From Oscheius onirici (taxonomy: Eukaryota; Nematoda; Chromadorea; Rhabditida; Rhabditidae), in assembly GCA_932521025.1 (NCBI GenBank), contig OW051471.1, forward strand, positions 8,556,001 through 8,620,000: 64,000 nt of DNA, in the 5' to 3' direction. Both the position numbers and the translations under genes were made by a program. This document shows, in pieces, positions 35,485 to 48,274 of this stretch; within the stretch, counting starts at the first letter, position 1; each line of letters begins with the position of its first letter. The notes beneath the pieces were generated by a model that saw nothing but the letters and a program-made list of their open reading frames with translations, made no database searches and had not been told where the DNA came from.

Positions 35485-36285
35485 AAATATGATCGAGGAA
35501 CGCGATTCCAGGTATCTTTTTTATCGACTAAACCGTAAAAGTTTAACGCTCTGCGCTATCAGTTATTTTTTATGCTTCACCAATCTAGAAAGTAGTGTTA
35601 TTTCCTTGGTTTCTTGCTCTCTTTCATTTCATTTCCCAGAATGTTGCTGAACAACAGTATGACTGTCCAGATTCAATTTCTCGATTTACTCTACCACGAA
35701 CAAGCTACACTGGTACATAGCGTGTATCGTGTTGTTTAACTGTTTTTCGTTGCTCCCGGTGTTTAGAAAACTTAATAAACTTGTAGACATATAAGAGAAA
35801 CAGGAGAATGGTTCTCTGTTCCGGCATTGAAACATTCCGTAGTTTATCACTGAAATCGACTAGTTACCCTGCATGTCAAGTGAGGACCGTCTGACGTTTT
35901 TCTATAGAACTCAACTGTTTTCGACTTGTCCCGTCTATATGACAACTTTAACACTAGAATTAGATAACCACGTAAACATTGGACTGTTTGGCCTATCTCA
36001 ACTTTTCATTCCGAAAGTCTGGTTTCTTTTCTTTATCTCTCTTTTTCTTTTCAACCTCAGTGATGTAACTTTTAGGTTTTCTCTCGTCTCTAATTCAAGC
36101 GGTGTTAGCTTCTTTATACAAAGATTCTTCTACCTTCTGCTGCTGCCTGAACTACGCCTTGTTTATCTATCAAAGTGTATATTGCTACATTATAAAACAA
36201 TAACTTCCTGACATTGAAAGGAAGTGAAGCGAATTCCACTTGAGTTAAACAGCTGTACGTATTCCCGCCCTCTCTGATCTCTCGA
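35485..36285. other. intergenic, upstream of the chemoreceptor
   Basis: Open frames here (for example 35873-36211) are hydrophobic because the DNA is T-rich, but have no family signature. Nothing supported. Confidence 0.5.
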
Positions 36286-37422
36286 ATGGCGGATTCCTGG
36301 GCCGATAGCAGGTAAATTCATTTTTTCGATTCAGATACACAATAGTTTCAGAGTTGTCTACGGAACAATTGTTCTCATTCTGTCAGTTTTCGCAATTGTG
36401 GCCAATTGTGGCATCATCTACTATCACAGTTTTCTTCCAAACCGCAAGCCAATAATCTCCCTGGCAATTTCTTCCATCCTTTTCCAAGTCTGCAATCTGG
36501 TCGTATACATCCCATGTTCCTTCACCAACTGCTCCTATTATACCAATGAATGGATTTTGGTACTGTGCATCCCAAATACGATCTGCTACAATGTCTGTCA
36601 TCTTTGCCTGGTACATTTGTCCATCGAGAGAATGCTCATCTTCTACTCCGAAACTCGCCACAGAAGCTTCCAAAGAAAAGCTGTATGTTTCGATGTTTTC
36701 TCATAAAAAAGTTGTCCAGATGACATTTTCTTCGATCATCTGGATCTACATCTTTGGTCTAGCTGCAGCTGGGTTCATAACTGGATGTGTCAAGACTTTC
36801 GATGTCCCCGGTCTTCGCTTTTTTTACTTTGCGGATCCAGTCAAAGGAGGAGCTTGGTTCAGCAATGTTTATATGGGACATTGTGAGTGGATTTGTTATT
36901 TTCATCCTCGCTTTGAGAAAAATGAAAAAAAAACATCTGAAATCATTTTCACTTCCTCTTTCCAACCCACTAACTCTCGTAATTTCAGCTCTGAGCTATC
37001 CTCTCGTAATGCTCTTCTGCTACGTCATGATCTTTGTCAAAATTAGAATTCTGCTCAACCAATCCGAATACTCGCACAAGAAGAAGGAACTGAAGCTGGT
37101 TAGAGGGAGCTTGAATCAAAATAGACTTCTTCAGGTTCTTCAATATCTTTTCATCAGTTTCTTCGCGTGGTTCTCCGTCATTTTCTTCTTCTTTCTGCCC
37201 AACATAAAGTTGTGGCTAAATGTCAAACTGACATTACTGCCCATTGTGGTCAGCACTATTTCCACGTCTTCTCACTGCTATGTATTCCTCATTTTTGATA
37301 AGAAGGTACGAATGTTTGCGAAAGTGTTTGACGAAAAAGCTTCAGATGAGACAGTCGTTACAAAAACTCTGTACGAGAAGCGCACCAACTCAAGTCACTT
37401 CTACTGTCAGATTGGTATCTAA
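36286..37422 (+). CDS. nematode serpentine chemoreceptor (7TM)
   Basis: 317 residues, exons 36286-36311, 36352-36682, 36720-36882, 36989-37422 with phases 2, 0, 1. Seven hydrophobic segments can be placed: TM1 VVYGTIVLILSVFAIVANCG, TM2 ISLAISSILFQVCNLVVYI, TM3 around ICYNVCHLCLVHLSIERML, TM4 FSSIIWIYIFGLAAAGFI, TM5 LSYPLVMLFCYVMIFVKI, TM6 LFISFFAWFSVIFFFFLPN, TM7 LLPIVVSTISTSSHCYVFLI. IERM after TM3 stands where other GPCRs have DRY. The 106-nt third intron also shows an open frame, but splicing is needed for TM5 to be in frame. Probably an olfactory receptor of an Sr family; I cannot say which. Confidence 0.8.
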
Positions 37423-37678
37423 TGGCAACTCGCGATGATTGAAAAAGCTCTCATATAATAACATATCATATAGCTGCTATAAAGCTGCTCCATATTTTTC
37501 CGACCTTTATACAGTTTCACAAGAGATTGCCAGAGAATTAGAATATAAGAAGGGGTTTTTTTGCAATAACAGTGATGGCTGGTAGTGTATCCATTTTTGA
37601 CTTCTAATCTATGAGCTTCGAGTAGCCCTAATTCGCGCGAAAAAAAAGCCGTTATGTTTAACCAGCTACGCGCCTCTT

Positions 37679-40600
37679 ATGGCATTGTTACCTTGCTCTC
37701 GGCCGGTGATGCTTATAGCTCTGCTTCTTCTGTCCGTTGCTATATTTGAAACTACAGCTCAGCCTCTATGTACTTTTGGATATTCACGTATATGACAATT
37801 TTTCTATGCAAACTTTTCAAATTTAGCTTGTAACCCGCAAGACGTAGCTACAGGTGTTTGTGTAGATGCGCCTGGAGAAACTTGTTATGCCGATGCTGCT
37901 AATGTGGTCTACTGTTGTGAGTTCTTTTGAAAAACTATAAGACTATAGCTGACCAATTCGCTACATTTTTGTTTACTTTGTTGCAGGTGTTCCGGATCCT
38001 GGCGGGCCAGTGACCACACCGGCACCTGCACCCGTTTGTCCAACATTTCCACCAACACCGTATCCGCCAGTGCTGCCACCATACACGGTCAGTTTCTTTT
38101 AACAACATCTTTCGAAAAGGTTTGCTACTACGAGAACTTCGACTTTAATTCTGGCTCTAGATTTGAACATCAGTCAAATGATTTTATGACTGACAGAAAC
38201 TTTGAACGTTCAGTTAATAACATCATTAACTTAAATTTTTAATCTCTGATTTCCCATTTCAGAATGGTTCACTAGTTTAATAGTGGAAGGTGTTTTCTCT
38301 GAAGACTGGGCATACTTTTGGTATGAATTCGTATTCCGCTAGTCTCACTTGTTACCAGCTCCAGTTGTTAGAGTCCAATGTTGCCGAGCAAAAATCAAAG
38401 ACTCATAAGACCGTCGCTAAACACGAGACGCTCCCTTTTCCGCACTTCTGTGTGTAGGATGGCTCTCCAACTCGCTGAGCGCGTATCTCATATCACGGCG
38501 CAAAACGAGCCTGTCCACTTGTCACGAGTAGCCAAGTAGTCTCTGTAAACAGTCGGACATATAGAGTCTATAGCCTGATGACCATTTCAGGGGCTTTGTA
38601 TAGATGCCATGCCGTGCTGTAATCCAAGCTACTGTTCCACGTACGCCACCGAGATGAGAACCATTTGTCCACGAACTTGCGGCTTTTGCACCGGTCCAAT
38701 TGGTACCACATATTTCTTGTTAAATGAAAACAACAATACAGAGAAACTGAGTGCGATGATGCTACAAGGCTGCTCAGATTCTCGGACAACATGTAAACAC
38801 CAGGTGAATTTGTGTCAACAAGATACCCATAAAGAGCTGATGAGGTGGCAGTGCACGTATACTTGTGGATACTGTAACTCTTGTGTCGATCATGGAACAA
38901 AGTAAGGAGAATTTTGTCCAAAAATTAATACCACTTTTAGATGTGCTACATGGAAAAGCAACGGATTTTGTAAAGGAAGATTCGGGTACGCGGAGGATAC
39001 AATACGTGCCTATTGTGCCCGAACATGTGGCTATTGTGGAACGACTACAACGTCTTTGGCCTCTTCTGTCGACTGTTTCGATAACAGTTCAAGGTATATT
39101 CATTTGTACTTTTCTATAAAGGGAAAAGTGAAAACTAGGTAGCCATTGTAGTTGATCCACGGCCTCTTGGATCGACTGTCATGAAGGGAGAAATCTTCAA
39201 GGTTCTCCTCAGACCAATAGTTGTGAGAAGATGTTTCCTGACGTGGGAATTGCATGCCAACATGGCATATAGGGATCCGAAACAGGCGATGTCCATCAAG
39301 TAGGCTTGTACCTCGAAGCTGTGCATTTCGAGCCAGCGACTGTGGAAGAAAGCGTAGAAGACCTAAAAAGACTGAAACTTTAGTGCCGATCTATTGTTAC
39401 CCCGTAGGTAGATATTAACAGCAAAATGACAAAATTTAGCATTGCATGGATGAATAACTTGACTTCCACGGCTCTGTGTTTGACATTTGTATGCTTTCTC
39501 AAAGCACGGAAAGTCGCTATTCCAGTTATGACGACAACAATGGAAGAGACTCCTTCGAAACCAGCCAATGTTACTGCTCTTTGGAATTTGCTCTACAAGT
39601 TTCTTTGAGTTTCGACTAAAAACAAACACCTACCTCTCCGGATGAGTAGTAGTAGTGATTGGCGTCATCATTGTACTTACTTATTGAGGGATTGATGTAG
39701 GCAGGTATTGCAAAAGGAATCGGAAAGACTATTATGGCAATCATTGATGGAATAAGCATCTTTTTCCAGATCTGGAAAAGTTAAAGTCACTTTTTATATT
39801 TTTGAGACCTTGTCCCACTTCTAAACGTGAGCTGAACTCACCTTTAAGTACGTCAAGTTCTTTACGATCGCACTGTATCTGTTGAGTGCCAAGACAACTT
39901 CAATCAACGCAGGCATAAGCGTAAAATAATAATAGAGAAATCGCATAGTTGTCGCTCCAAAAAAGTCGGGCTGCTCGAAAATTCCCGAAAAGGTACAATT
40001 TCTGCAGACGATATTTGGTAGGCGTAGAATGGGCCAGCTATTGATGTAACAAATAATGTACTGAAACCAGATTATGGATAAAAAGAGACACAAACTAATA
40101 TTGAAGTGAGTAGAAACAGCTTGTAGTAAGGTCCGTTGAACGACTTCCGCTTCTTGTACATCGTTATCCAAATCAGAATATAGAGAAATGTTGAAAACAC
40201 GCCAAATATAGTAGAAATGACAAAAAGAGCATCAATGTTTAGGTTAATCTACAAATTTGACTGATTGTGAGAATTGACAGACTGACTCACCATTTAAGCC
40301 GGAGTTTGTACCCGATTTTCCTTCGTTTTGCTATCTATAGAAAAAGAATTGTTCGAGTAAACTTGATCCAATTATGCGCAGCAAGTGAATGAAATTATGA
40401 ACACCGTAGTAGAGCTTGTCTAAAACAGATTCTCTGTAGAATGATCCAGGAAAAGATAGACGAACGTGTACATCAGGAACAGAGACTATGAGAACAAAGA
40501 TGTAGTTACGTACCAGCTGCCTCTATTTCTAGGTAGCAGAGTGTTTGAGGTGTTCTACGATGGAATTTCAAAATTCCCCTGCACGCAATCCCCTTAAAAC

Positions 40601-41262
40601 TATCTCATCCCATTAAACACAGACACAAAAACTAGCTTCACCCCAAAGTCGCTATAATTTCTACGAGTTGTTAATCGCCACATTTTATGACTAAAAAACT
40701 AAGTAAATGCAGGTGCAGTGTAGGTTGCTTTATGTTTGACCTACTTCTACTCAATTAGTCTGATTCCTCCCTTCTCTCATGGGGTCTAATAGTTAGCTGT
40801 GAATAACCTTTCCGTACACCGTTTCCATGTAAACTACAATTTGGAGATCATCAGGGATCACACTGCAGGACCTAATTGCTAGCACCTTTCCTACTGCAGC
40901 TTCGAAAGCGCAAAAGCGATGTTTCAGAGTACAAATAGAGAAGCTAGTAAAAGTGAACGGAGAGTCTTGCAAAAACTAATCGAAACTCCCTGAAATCTGA
41001 GAAAGGCATATTTTTATCAGAAAACGTTCGTTTCCGTGACATGTTCTCATAACCTTCAAAGCTCAATTGACTTTAGAAACGTCAAGTATTTGCGGAATCT
41101 CTTTAGGAACTGGAAAAAAACTTCGATAGTCAAATTCTATGTCAATCAATTGTAGTCATTTTCAGCTGTACACTTTGGAGTCGGCATGGTTTTTGCGAGA
41201 ACACCTACTACACAATTACGCAGAGAAAACAGTATTGTGCTCGGACATGTGAATTGTGCTGA
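37679..41262 (+). CDS. secreted protein with four ShK domains
   Basis: 286 residues, exons 37679-37787, 37827-37916, 37987-38087, 38591-38901, 38941-39093, 41166-41262. The signal peptide is hydrophobic PVMLIALLLLSVAIFETTA. A first cysteine-rich unit follows (CTFGYSPCNPQDV to VYCC), then a Pro/Thr linker. Four ShK-type modules come next, each ending in a CxxTCxxC-like motif: CPRTCGFC, CTYTCGYC, CARTCGYC, CARTCELC. The last module is completed only by the exon at 41166, after a 2,072-nt intron, and the frame is kept exactly. ShK modules are common in nematode secreted and cuticle-associated proteins and may act as channel blockers or structural disulfide units; which applies here is unknown. 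A poly(A) signal follows at 41276. The big intron holds a whole antisense receptor gene. Confidence 0.85.
39135..40293 (-). CDS. serpentine chemoreceptor, Srg/Srv-like, nested in the ShK gene
   Basis: 310 residues on the minus strand, entirely within the last intron (39094-41165) of the ShK gene. Exons 40293-40291 (only the ATG codon), 40248-40096, 40060-39842, 39771-39634, 39592-39401, 39362-39135, all phase 0. Signature of the Srg/Srv/Sru branch: ALNRYSAIVKNLTYLKIWKKM at the TM3-TM4 junction, then MIAIIVFPIPFAIPAYINP. TM7 region reads CFGSLYAMLACNSHVRKHL. The single-codon first exon is unusual but has a good donor (ATG then GTGAGT). The stop codon is only 41 bp from ShK exon 5. The family call is good; the ligand is unknown. 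Confidence 0.8.
40294..41165. other. rest of the large ShK intron
   Basis: No coding seen. It holds the 5' flank of the nested receptor and ends with the pyrimidine-rich acceptor TCATTTTCAG. Confidence 0.5.
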
Positions 41263-41387
41263 ACAGAGACTATTTTAATAAATCATGTTCTCTTACAAGA
41301 TTTCCCGCGTATGCTGACAGAGCATGCAAGTGGAAACAAACGTTCATTTCAAAGTTATCGTCTATATTTCCTCCTCCGTGTTTATTA

Positions 41388-44338
41388 TTACCCGAAAATG
41401 TTCGAAGGGAGAGTGACGCCTTGTAAGTTCTGCAGCCTGCTTGGGTTGAGATCATTAAACGTTGGAAGCTTGTAGTTCTTCAAGTATTTGAATCCCAGAA
41501 CATCTCCATCCGGTGGAACAGTCGGATTGATTAAGTCGTTCAGTTGGAAGAAGTCGTTTTTTGGTGGAATTGTGGGCACCACAGTGAAACCGAAAGGATT
41601 GTAAGACCCGGGTTCACCTCGTCCTGAAAATTTTTCTTTTTGATTTATAAACTGTCTGACCTCCTTCCAGACTTCCTTCGTGCAAATGGATATCATCTTG
41701 GTGAGCTATTGTTCCTTCGTCTCCAGGTACGTGTTCATGGGCATGTTCACCTCCACCGATAGCCAAAACAGTGTCGTCGTGAGAGGTGTGTGGTCCTCCC
41801 AAGATGTGAGGCGATAGAATCTGGGGCCATGGTTTGAGCTCAACCCTGACAAACCTCAACAAGGAACTTTTCAGCTGAGGCCATTCGGGGAGAAATAAAC
41901 TTTGGACTGAGGATGATGATGGCTCCCATTTCGGGGGAAAGCACTTGGGGTGAGAGACCGGCTGCATTTTTTGGTTCTATTGAAAATCATTCCGACTAAC
42001 CTGGACTCAAAATGTCGATGACCATAACATCCGGCGATACAATGTGCGGCTCGAACACTCTCGGAGTTAGAATTTCGATAAGCTAAATGGATCTGCCTTC
42101 AGCCAATCACTTCAACTTACAAAAGCTCTCGGTGACAAAATGTACGGCGAGAATGCTCTCGGAGAAAGGATTTCGACCAGGAAGGCGTCTGGAGACAAGA
42201 TCCTTGATACTAGAGCAATTGGAGATAAAATCGCTGCCAGATATGCTCTTGGAGATAAAGTGTATGCCTAGAAAGTATCTGCGCTTAAAACTTTGATAAA
42301 CAAACCGCAATAGCTTCCGGAGACTGGATCTCGGTGACGAAAGCTTGTGGAGATAACGTGATCGCCTCGATGGCAACACCCTCGTTGACCATGTTGGCGA
42401 AAGCAACAGGAATCAAAGTGGTAAAACCTTCCTCGGCAGCTCCTTCTTGTCGCTTTACACGTCGTCCTGTATATTCATAGCTCTCAATTATAAAAGACAC
42501 AAACGATGAGGCATTTCCATGGCAGCAACATCTCGGATCTTGTTCTCAAGCCAAAGTTCTTGTTCTCTTCTAGTTGTAAAGTTATGTCTCGGCTGATACC
42601 CTACATTAAAATTTCGCGCATTTTGTTAAAGCTTGTTTACCAGTCTCTTTGAAAACCAAATCTTGTTGTTCTTTGGTAAAATATGTGAATCCGTAGCTAG
42701 CCAGATCTTCCTGCTGCCGTTCTGTGAACGTCTTCTTGGCTTGAAGCCAATTGTAGTCGTTTCTGCTCATCCTCCGTACTAGAGGATAGTTGTAAGTGGC
42801 CGTTTCTTCAATCTCCCGAGCCTTCTCATTCATAATTTTCTGAAACAGCTCATCAAACGCGGTTCCAAGACTCACAGTAAGACTCTTCCCTGCTCCGCTG
42901 ACCCGTAGAACCCATTCCAGAAGGGCTATTTGATTGACTTCACTACCAGTGATAATCTAAAATATATGAATTTCTATCAGGAGAAATGATTTATTTTCGT
43001 TCTCTCTCATCACTCTCGATTAACCGGTCCCACTTGATTTTATGATTCTCCCGACAGGTCACCACGCGGGACAGCGGGACAGGGACGTAGCATTTGTTGA
43101 CCTATGGCTCCTCCAAGTACTCAGTAAAATGGCCTGATAAAGAACAGACTGACCTTTATAAGTTTCGGAACGGAGATCAGACCCTTGTCGTGAAAAGACA
43201 AGATATCCGGAGATAGAAGAGATCCTGAATTTACACCCGGAAGCATGGAGAACAGACGAGGAGAGAGCAGAGATACTGATGAGTCGTTCGCACCCTAGAC
43301 ATATCAAATTACCATCGCGAGAAATGTATTTAAGGAATTACACCAACAGAAGAACTTACAGTGAAAGAATTGATGGCTCCAATAACTTCTTGCATAGACT
43401 CCTCAAATCCATCAGCCTTGTTCCTCTTCTCAATTGTTATACCCAGTTTCATATTTTTGTAAAGCCTGAAGCGGTTGGCTGTACACAGAGCAACTGACTT
43501 TGAATTCTCCTGCTCGATCAGATCAAAATATGATTTCACTATTCCACTTTTGCGATAATGCTCTTGCAAAGCCGCAAGAGTGTCAATAAAAGGTGTTCGT
43601 TGTTCTGGAAAGATTGATATAAGGAAAAACTTGAAAAGAACTAACCTATGCTACGCCTGACTCTCCTAATTCTAATTTCTGGTTCTTTGGAAAGGGTCAT
43701 TTCCCACAACAGTTTCTTCAGTCTTTTCCGCCTTCGTCTCTCGTTAAAGAAAGTTTTGGAGTACTGCTTCTCTTGAGAGAGAACTTTACTGAAATCGAGT
43801 ACAACAGCTGTTTTCCTCTTCCGTTTTCTCTTACGGCGCTTCATCTTGACTTGTTCGGACTTTAAAAGATTAGACTTTTCAACTCTAAACTTTTATTTGC
43901 AGGAAAAAGGTTTTCTACCTTTGCTTGTCAATTTTATCAAAGGTGGCAGTAGAACACCGTGCAAGCTCGATGATTGATTTGGCGTCTTCCGCACAAATGT
44001 TGAACAACACAGTGTCAATGGCGGGAAGACGTGGTAGCAATGACTTCGTTTTGGCCTGAAACGCACTTTTTCTGATGGTGTCATGTCAAATCCTGTTCAT
44101 CGTGAGATAATCAAATTAGTAAAGAGTTCTTAGGGTTTCCGAAAATCACGAAAACAAACCTTGATCAACCCTTGCCAACTAATAAGCTCCCAGTACTGCC
44201 GAAGTCCACTTTTATCAATGTCAAAGAATCGCTGTTGCTTCGGAATTATGTCGGCTAGCGTCAAGTCTAAGTATTTATGTTATGGATTTATGCGAAAAGC
44301 TTACATGGAAGTAAGGATACTATTAGAACCCAGAGCAT
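41388..44338 (-). CDS. mltn: mlt-10-related moulting/cuticle protein
   Basis: Large secreted protein of roughly 690 residues in about 14 exons on the minus strand, with mixed phases that all join. The start MLWVLIVSLLP is a signal peptide. A basic stretch follows (MKRRKRKRKRKTAVVL), then LLSPRLFSML and SLLSPDILS, a helical middle (RQQEDLASYGFTYFTKEQQD), and further down a run of LSPxA(F/Y)xxxIL units (about residues 420-530). These LSP repeats are the hallmark of MLT-10 and its paralogues (mltn genes, old DUF644) in nematodes, needed for moulting in C. elegans. The tail has a His-rich patch (GGGEHAHEHVPGDEG, HQDDIHLHEG) and a Pro-rich end. Exon 7 can be read with or without a 36-nt in-frame intron near 42841-42876. 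Converges on the ShK gene with 125 bp between stops. Confidence 0.85.
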
Positions 44339-46390
44339 TGCTTGGAAAAGTTGAAGATCTTGGTGCCACTTCAAATGACGCGAATGTTACGGAGTGGAAG
44401 CCATAACCTCCTCTGGATCGACCAAAAAACGAACATTTGGATAATAAACTGACCGAGAAAGAGAGAAAGATACAAAAGAGACCAGTTGCGGATTTATAGC
44501 CCTGGACGCCGTAGTAAGTTTTTGATTAGAACCGGAGAGACTGTCTGGATCTTTGGAAGGCAGTTAAGAGGAAGAAGAGTACCAAGAGTTCAAAATCGGC
44601 GCAAAATCGTGGATCGGAGAAAGTTGGGCTATCCATGTCCTATTTGATTAGCCTTTGAAGCGATCGAAAGTGTATCATTTTGGACAGAGAGAAAACCATC
44701 GTGATTAATAAAGGTTACCGTCTCTTTTTGAAAAAATGACGTTGTTTAAAATAGTTAGTTTACTTTGTCACCATGGTGATTTCCTGTTAACTATTCGCTC
44801 AAAAAGTTTCTATATATTTCACTTGTTTTCTCATGACCCATCAAAATTCAAATTCTCATTGCCTTGTTTTTAACGCTCATGGTGATTGATCGACTTTCTT
44901 CGGGTAGACGGACCATTCTTGACTCTTGTAAAAACCAAAAGTGTGATCTCTGCAATCGAAAATCCAGTTTCTATTATGCTGAAATTTAATGTTCTATCCA
45001 AAAAAAATCCACTCTCTTTGCCGTTCAGCAGCCTATTTGGCGCGATTTTTGTTGGTTACGTGTCGCGGCAGATCGGTCACCCGTGGGGAATGCCAGCGCC
45101 ATTGTGCTTCGACCTTTTTTGCGTGGTCATTGAGTCTGCAGGGGACTCCCTCGAGAGGCAGAGGGGAAGGAGCACCACTCACGCACAATTTCCTTCTTCC
45201 TCCTCTCATGTTTCGAAAAGGCCTCTTTCGAAAAAGGAGGACATCTCCAGCAATTTCCTCTCGCTTTCTCACGTACCCTTGTGTCATTCACGTGCAAAAA
45301 CAATAGACGCGAGCTGACAGAGAGATCAGATCGGGCAACGTGGAAAAAGGCTCTCCCTGACCTTTCAGCCATCGATTTTAGCCCAATTTAAATTCTTCTC
45401 TCCGCAACGGAATCGATTCAAAAAAATGACACATCTTCTCTCACTTCCGCCCGTTTGAGTATTCATTGCCACACGACTGAATTGGCTCTCCACATGTATT
45501 CATTTGTCCCTCTTTTTCTGACTCGCGAGTCCAATTGCCTTTTTGTCTAATAATGTTAACTTCGTCGCCAGCGGACAAAGAACGTCTTTTATCTCAGGCA
45601 ATCTGCTTATTTTCACGAAATTATGGGGTGATCGGCTGCCCGGCTGCTGCTGGTGCAACACGCGTCAGACCACATGCACTTCCCCTCTCTCTAGGCGGTT
45701 CCAAAAGTTTAAGAGATAAGAGAGTGATTTTTTGGGTTCGAGATCTCGGTTAGAGGGTAGACTCATCGGCAGTTTTTGAGTTTCTATTTTAAACTCTCTG
45801 TCTAGCCTATGTAGTCGCCTGCTCAACCATCAAGTTCCTAGAAACCATAGAGTCCGACAAATTTAGACCAAGCAAAGTAGGACAGAATCAATCGCTATAG
45901 GTTTCTTCAAGGTCTTCATTATTCCCTCATATATTTATTCATGCTTCAATTCCATTTCCAGACACGCGAGTGTCTCTAGTCTCTGCCACGGCCTATGACT
46001 CCAATCTAATTTTAACCAAATAAAGGCAGTGTACTCTGTCCTATCGCAGAACTTTGCCCATTTCGGGCAGCAGAATGGTTTCAACCAAGGCGATGATTGA
46101 GCGTGCTCTGAATCGTCCGGGAACCCGCTGACAGACTGGCATCGCCTATCTTTTCTCCGTTCCTTATCTTCCTCTAAGCCAAGAACACAAAAATACAAAA
46201 TCTGGCTGCATTTGATACCGCTACAAGTTACCGGCTCTCTCAAATCTCTCTTTGCACCTATGTCCGTTCTATTTGCTTAATTGATTCGATATCAATTCCA
46301 CGGCCTGAAAAAAGTCATTTTTCTTTTCGATTTTCTCATTCCTCACCGCCCCTTTTCTCACTTTCTCCCATTCAGGGGTAGTTTACCACA
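44339..46390. other. 2-kb intergenic region upstream of fat-4-like and mlt-10-like genes
   Basis: Divergent promoter space. A 143-codon open frame at 44886-45317 overlaps frames on both strands and matches no family; I consider it chance. GC-richer patches occur near 45050-45200 and 45640-45690. Confidence 0.5.
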
Positions 46391-48220
46391 ATGGTGCTCC
46401 GTGATCTCGACCTCGCCGAGCCCTTCTATCTTAAAGTCGACGGTAAATGGGTCTACGTCGACGAGGAAGTCCTACGGAACCATCCGGGTGGCAGTGCCAT
46501 TACCACTTATAAGAACAAGGAGGTGAGCCTTTTTCTGTTGCTTTGAGATCTGAAATTGTTTGAAACTAGTAGCGGAACTGGTCAGATGACCTTGATGTGG
46601 TCCTTGAACGGGGACAGTGACTTTTCAAAGTTTTTCGTTATCGATCTTGCTGGCTTGTACATTTGATCGATTACAATCTTTTGAAAATCATACTAGAGTT
46701 GGTTGATTTTTCAGGCTAGCACAGTTTTCCACACATTCCACGCAGGCTCAAAGAAAGCCTACAAATGGCTGCAGGAGTTGAAGGAGAAATGTCCCACTCA
46801 GAATCCCGACATCAAAGAAGACAAGGTCTGTGATTCCCGCTTCTGTTTTACGAAAATAACATCAGGAAGAAATGCTCGCCGGTTATGAGGACATCAACAT
46901 GGGGTCATTTGACATTTCCAAAGAGAAAGCCGAGGAAGTCGCCAGAAACTTTGACCGTCTTCGGATAAAACTGCGGGCAGATGGTTTAATGAAGGGTAGC
47001 TACTTTTTCTACATCAGAAAGGTAGTTTTGATATTTATATTTTTGTAGTTGTGACATTTTCAGATCGCAGAAGCCATCGGTATTATTGCGACGGCCGTCT
47101 ATCTTCAGCTGCACGGGTATTACGTGCCTTCGGCCATTTTGATGGGCCTTGCTTGGCAGCAGCTCGGATGGCTAATCCACGAATTTGCGCATAATCAACT
47201 GTTCGAAAACCACTGGCACAACGATTTGGCTAGGTATTACTTACTAAAAGTGAAATTGTAGCTAATCAAATTTCAGTTACTTTGTTGGCAACTTCCTTCA
47301 AGGATTCTCCTCCGGTGGTTGGAAAGAACAGCACAACTGCCATCACGCTGCTACAAATGTCGTCGGACGAGATGGTGATCTTGATCTGATGCCGTTCTTC
47401 TCGACCGTAGTCCAAGACTTGAAAGCTTGTGACAACTGGCTCCTGAATATTCTTCCCTACCAACATCTTTATTGGACTTTTGCTCTTCCATTCCTTCGTC
47501 TCTCCTGGCTCTCACAGTCCATCTCTTTCGTCATTTGTATGCCTACACACTTTTACAAATACTACCAGGAGAGAGCAGTTTATGAACAGACGGCGCTATT
47601 CTTCCACTGGGTTCTAGTCATTTCTCAGCTTTATATGCTCCCCGATGTCAGTACCAGGTAAGGTAGATTGTATTTTTTAACAACAGTGCTTTTAGGTTAA
47701 TGTTCTTCGCCATTTCGCAACTTACCGGTGGATTCTTGCTCGCCCATGTTGTCACCTACAACCACTATTCGGTAGACAAGTTTCCGAGTGAGTTTTCAGG
47801 TTTTTTTTAGTTTTAGAAGAAGTTAGTTCATTTTTGAAGGGAATAAATCATAAAATCGCAAAACAAAAGAAGACTCTTTTCAGACAACTCGAGAATCATG
47901 GAAAGCTACCCTTGTCTCCAGCTCTACACTACTCGTAATATGCAACCCAACACCTTCATTGACTGGCTTTGGGGAGGACTCAACTACCAGATCGAGCACC
48001 ATCTTTTCCCTACCATGCCAAGACACAACCTGAGCAAAGTATGGAATTGTTTCAACTTCTCTTACAACAAGTTTAGGTGATGCCGATTGTGAAAGATTTC
48101 TGCAAAGAGAACGACCTTCCTTACATGGTAGACGACTATTTCACGGGATGGAAGGCTGAAATTCAACAGCTTGCAAATGTGGCCGATATAGCTCACAAGA
48201 TGAAGAGCAAAATCTTGTAA
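46391..48220 (+). CDS. fat-4: front-end delta-5 fatty acid desaturase, FAT-4-like
   Basis: Endoplasmic-reticulum desaturase of 446 residues (C. elegans FAT-4 is almost the same length, from memory). Exons 46391-46522, 46715-46825, 46866-47021, 47064-47233, 47277-47657, 47696-47787, 47884-48038, 48077-48220. The N-terminal cytochrome b5 domain has HPGG at residues 27-30. The three histidine boxes are HEFAH, HNCHH and QIEHH; the glutamine in the third is typical of front-end desaturases. [20 protein letters not shown] and GRDGDLDL match FAT-4 better than the delta-6 enzyme FAT-3, so delta-5 activity (making arachidonic and eicosapentaenoic acids) is the likely role. Intron 1 (192 nt) is long for this window. 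A poly(A) signal lies at 48255. Confidence 0.93.
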
Positions 48221-48274
48221 AAACAACAACAGTACGGTGTTTATTTAATCTCCGAATAAAGGTCTTCTTGGTGT

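Noticed and set aside
44886..45317. 143-codon open frame upstream of fat-4-like gene
   Set aside because: Open on both strands, no homology or start context; looks like chance in a GC-richer patch.
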